This document shows, one piece after another, positions 62,445-64,000 of a DNA stretch of 64,000 bases. The stretch lies in contig NZ_PNEO01000008.1 in the NCBI RefSeq assembly GCF_002870125.1, positions 157,916-221,915 on the forward strand, in the 5' to 3' direction. The notes beneath the pieces are model-generated. The model saw nothing but the letters and a program-made list of their open reading frames with translations. It was not told the DNA's origin and did not search any database. Numbering within the stretch: the stretch's first letter is position 1; each line of letters opens with the position of its first letter. Position numbers and translations under genes: made by a program. The stretch is from Burkholderia sp. WAC0059. GTDB lineage: Bacteria; Pseudomonadota; Gammaproteobacteria; Burkholderiales; Burkholderiaceae.

Positions 62445-63824
62445 TCAGAGCTGCTTCATCAGCACGAGCGACTTGCGCTGCCAGTTGTAGAGGCGGCGGC
62501 GGTCTTCGGGCAGGTCGTCGACGCTGGCCTTCACGAAGCCGCGCTTGAGGAACCAGTGCTCGGTGCGCGTCGTCAGCACGAAGATGCGCGTGAGGCCGCG
62601 CGCCCGCGCGCGCTGCTCGATGCGGCGCAGGAGCCGTTCGCCGTCGCCCGCGCCCTGCGCTTCGGGCGCGACCGTCAGGCACGCCATCTCGCCGATGCGC
62701 TCCTGCGGGTAGGGGTGGAGCGCCGCGCAGCCGAACAGCACGCCGTCGTGCTCGATGACCGAGAAGTGGTCGATGTCGCGCTCGATCTGGTGCCGGCCGC
62801 GCCGCACGAGCGTGCCGTCGGTCTCGAGCGGCTCGATCAGCGTGAGGATGCCGCCGACGTCGTCGGGCGTCGCCTCGCGCAGGCTCTCGAGGTTCTCGTA
62901 GGAGATCATGGTGCCGACGCCGTCGTGCAGGAACAGCTCGAGCAGGATGCCGCCGTCGAGCGCGTACGGGATGATGTGCGCGCGCGCGACGCCGCCGCGG
63001 CAGGCGCGGATCGAGTGCTTCAGGTAGAAGCCCGCGTCGCCGAGCAGGGTGCCGTTTTCCTGGAGCCGGTAGGCGTCGTCGAGCGACATTTCGCGGATCA
63101 GCTCGCCGTTCTCGTCCATAAGGCCGGCCGTCTCGGTGAGGAACACGATCTTGTCGGCGCGCAGCGCGATGGCGGCGGCCGACGCGACGTCCTCCATCGC
63201 GAGGTTGAACGCCTCGCCCGTCGGCGAGAAGCCGAGCGGCGAGAGCAGCACGAGCTTGCGGCTCGCGAGCGAATGGCGGATCGAGTCGGCGTCGATCTTG
63301 CGCACGATGCCCGTGTGCTGGAAGTCGACGCCGTCGAGAATGCCGACCGGCCGCGCCGTCACGAAGTTGCCCGAGACGACGCTGATGTGCGCGTGCGCCA
63401 TCGGCGTGTTCGGCAGGCCCTGGCTGATGGCGGCCTCGATGTCGAGCCGCACTTCGCCGGCCGCCTCCTTCGCCGATTCGAGCGCGCGGGCATTGGTGAT
63501 GCGCATGCCGTGCGAGAACTCGGACTCGACGCCGTGCAGGCTCATCTGCTCCTCGACCTGCGGGCGCGAGCCGTGCACGAGCACGATCTGGATGCCCATC
63601 GCCTGCAGCAGCGCGATGTCGGAGGCGAGCGCGTTGAGCAGGTTCTGGTGCACGACCTCGCCGCCGAATCCGACGACGAACGTCTTGTTGTTGAACGCGT
63701 GGATGTAGGGCGCGACCGACCGCATCCAGTCGACGAACTGGGCGTGCTGCAGGCCGGAATCCGCAGCGCCGGCAGCGGCCGGCGCGCTTGCGGGCGAGGG
63801 GACGAGGTCGGTTTGGGAATTCAT
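62445..63824 (-). CDS. argA: N-acetylglutamate synthase ArgA
   Basis: The 459-residue enzyme makes N-acetylglutamate from acetyl-CoA and glutamate, the first step of arginine biosynthesis. An N-terminal amino-acid kinase-like domain (about 30-300; [21 protein letters not shown]) senses arginine, and a C-terminal GNAT domain (about 310-459; [18 protein letters not shown]) does the acetyl transfer. The ATG lies 9 bp past a TATAAT box, so the transcript may be leaderless. Confidence 0.93.
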   Translation of the reverse strand: MNSQTDLVPSPASAPAAAGAADSGLQHAQFVDWMRSVAPYIHAFNNKTFVVGFGGEVVHQNLLNALASDIALLQAMGIQIVLVHGSRPQVEEQMSLHGVESEFSHGMRITNARALESAKEAAGEVRLDIEAAISQGLPNTPMAHAHISVVSGNFVTARPVGILDGVDFQHTGIVRKIDADSIRHSLASRKLVLLSPLGFSPTGEAFNLAMEDVASAAAIALRADKIVFLTETAGLMDENGELIREMSLDDAYRLQENGTLLGDAGFYLKHSIRACRGGVARAHIIPYALDGGILLELFLHDGVGTMISYENLESLREATPDDVGGILTLIEPLETDGTLVRRGRHQIERDIDHFSVIEHDGVLFGCAALHPYPQERIGEMACLTVAPEAQGAGDGERLLRRIEQRARARGLTRIFVLTTRTEHWFLKRGFVKASVDDLPEDRRRLYNWQRKSLVLMKQL

Positions 63825-63833
63825 GCCCGGGAT

Positions 63834-63839
63834 TATAAT
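63834..63839. promoter_or_regulatory. Shared -10 box between argA and the divergent gene
   Basis: ATTATAAT is self-complementary and gives a TATAAT on both strands (63834-63839 plus, 63838-63833 minus), in the 23-bp gap between the argA ATG and the divergent ATG. A clean -35 box is not visible in either direction. Confidence 0.45.
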
Positions 63840-63847
63840 GCGCCCCC

Positions 63848-64000
63848 ATGTCGAATGTACCCAAAAGACCTGCGCGATCGGGAGATCGGCAGGCCGGCGG
63901 CGCCGGCGAGGCCGGGCCTCGCCGCGCCGGCGCGCCGGACGCCCGGACGGCGCGCGAAAGCGCCGGCGCCGGGCCGCAGCCCGCGGCGCGTCCGGCCTCG
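63848..64000 (+). CDS. hrpA: 5' end of a divergent gene, probably ATP-dependent helicase HrpA
   Basis: An ATG at 63848 opens a frame that runs off the window, encoding MSNVPKRPARSGDRQ and then a Gly/Ala/Arg/Pro-rich disordered start. No helicase motif is within the 51 codons seen. hrpA lies divergent from argA in related Burkholderia genomes as I recall them, and a disordered N-terminus fits; identity rests on that context only. Confidence 0.45.
   Translation, partial: MSNVPKRPARSGDRQAGGAGEAGPRRAGAPDARTARESAGAGPQPAARPAS

Overview
The window reads as chromosomal DNA of a high-GC beta-proteobacterium, most like Burkholderia sensu stricto. The evidence is strongly GC-biased third codon positions, a BamC with a Burkholderia-type long form, a thiC gene under a TPP riboswitch, an EstB-type serine esterase, livM-livG fusion, an OmpC-like Burkholderia porin and an argA/yggX pair. 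Species was not determined.

Layout. 1-17.9 kb is mostly core: bamC, two EamA exporters, a lactate permease, small lipoproteins, thiC with its riboswitch, a ferritin-like protein, an MFS exporter, and a tightly overlapping LacI-regulated ABC-importer operon ending in a metallophosphodiesterase. At 17934-18303 lies a tRNA-Leu(UAA) gene split by a 285-nt group I intron between U34 and A35, the same position as the well-known cyanobacterial intron. The 3' end of this tRNA gene is the attachment site of a 15.7-kb integrative element (18280-33993), bounded by a 17-bp core repeat.

The element carries a P4-type integrase, small unknown genes, an A+T-richer unknown gene rich in UUA codons, AlpA, a Rha/KilAC antirepressor, a DnaT-like replication protein, and a block of coupled phage genes (two small proteins sharing one domain, a coiled-coil protein, a tape measure with a lytic transglycosylase domain, a Mu gp44-like hub and a Mu gp45-like spike). 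It ends with a second tyrosine recombinase. No terminase, portal, capsid, tail tube, sheath or lysis gene is visible, so it looks like a phage satellite or a heavily remodelled prophage rather than a complete phage.

34-41 kb is an accessory stretch: a secreted GH16 glucanase-like enzyme, a DmeR/DmeF metal-efflux pair with its operator, a membrane-only CDF-like protein, gene remnants including a possible polymorphic-toxin tip next to a DUF4279 immunity-like gene, a non-canonical Nramp homologue and small proteins. 41.3-64 kb returns to ordinary metabolism: EstB-type esterase with divergent TetR, SDR with divergent XRE regulator, a five-gene branched-chain/amide-type ABC operon containing a hydroxyacyl-CoA/gulonate-type dehydrogenase with divergent GntR, a porin, an MHS-type transporter, a sugar-acid dehydratase with divergent LacI regulator, a methyltransferase, GST-cupin pair, phosphoesterase, yggX, argA and the first codons of a divergent gene, probably hrpA.

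All coordinates, motifs and spacings were read by eye from the sequence; family names are from recall of the families, not from database searches.
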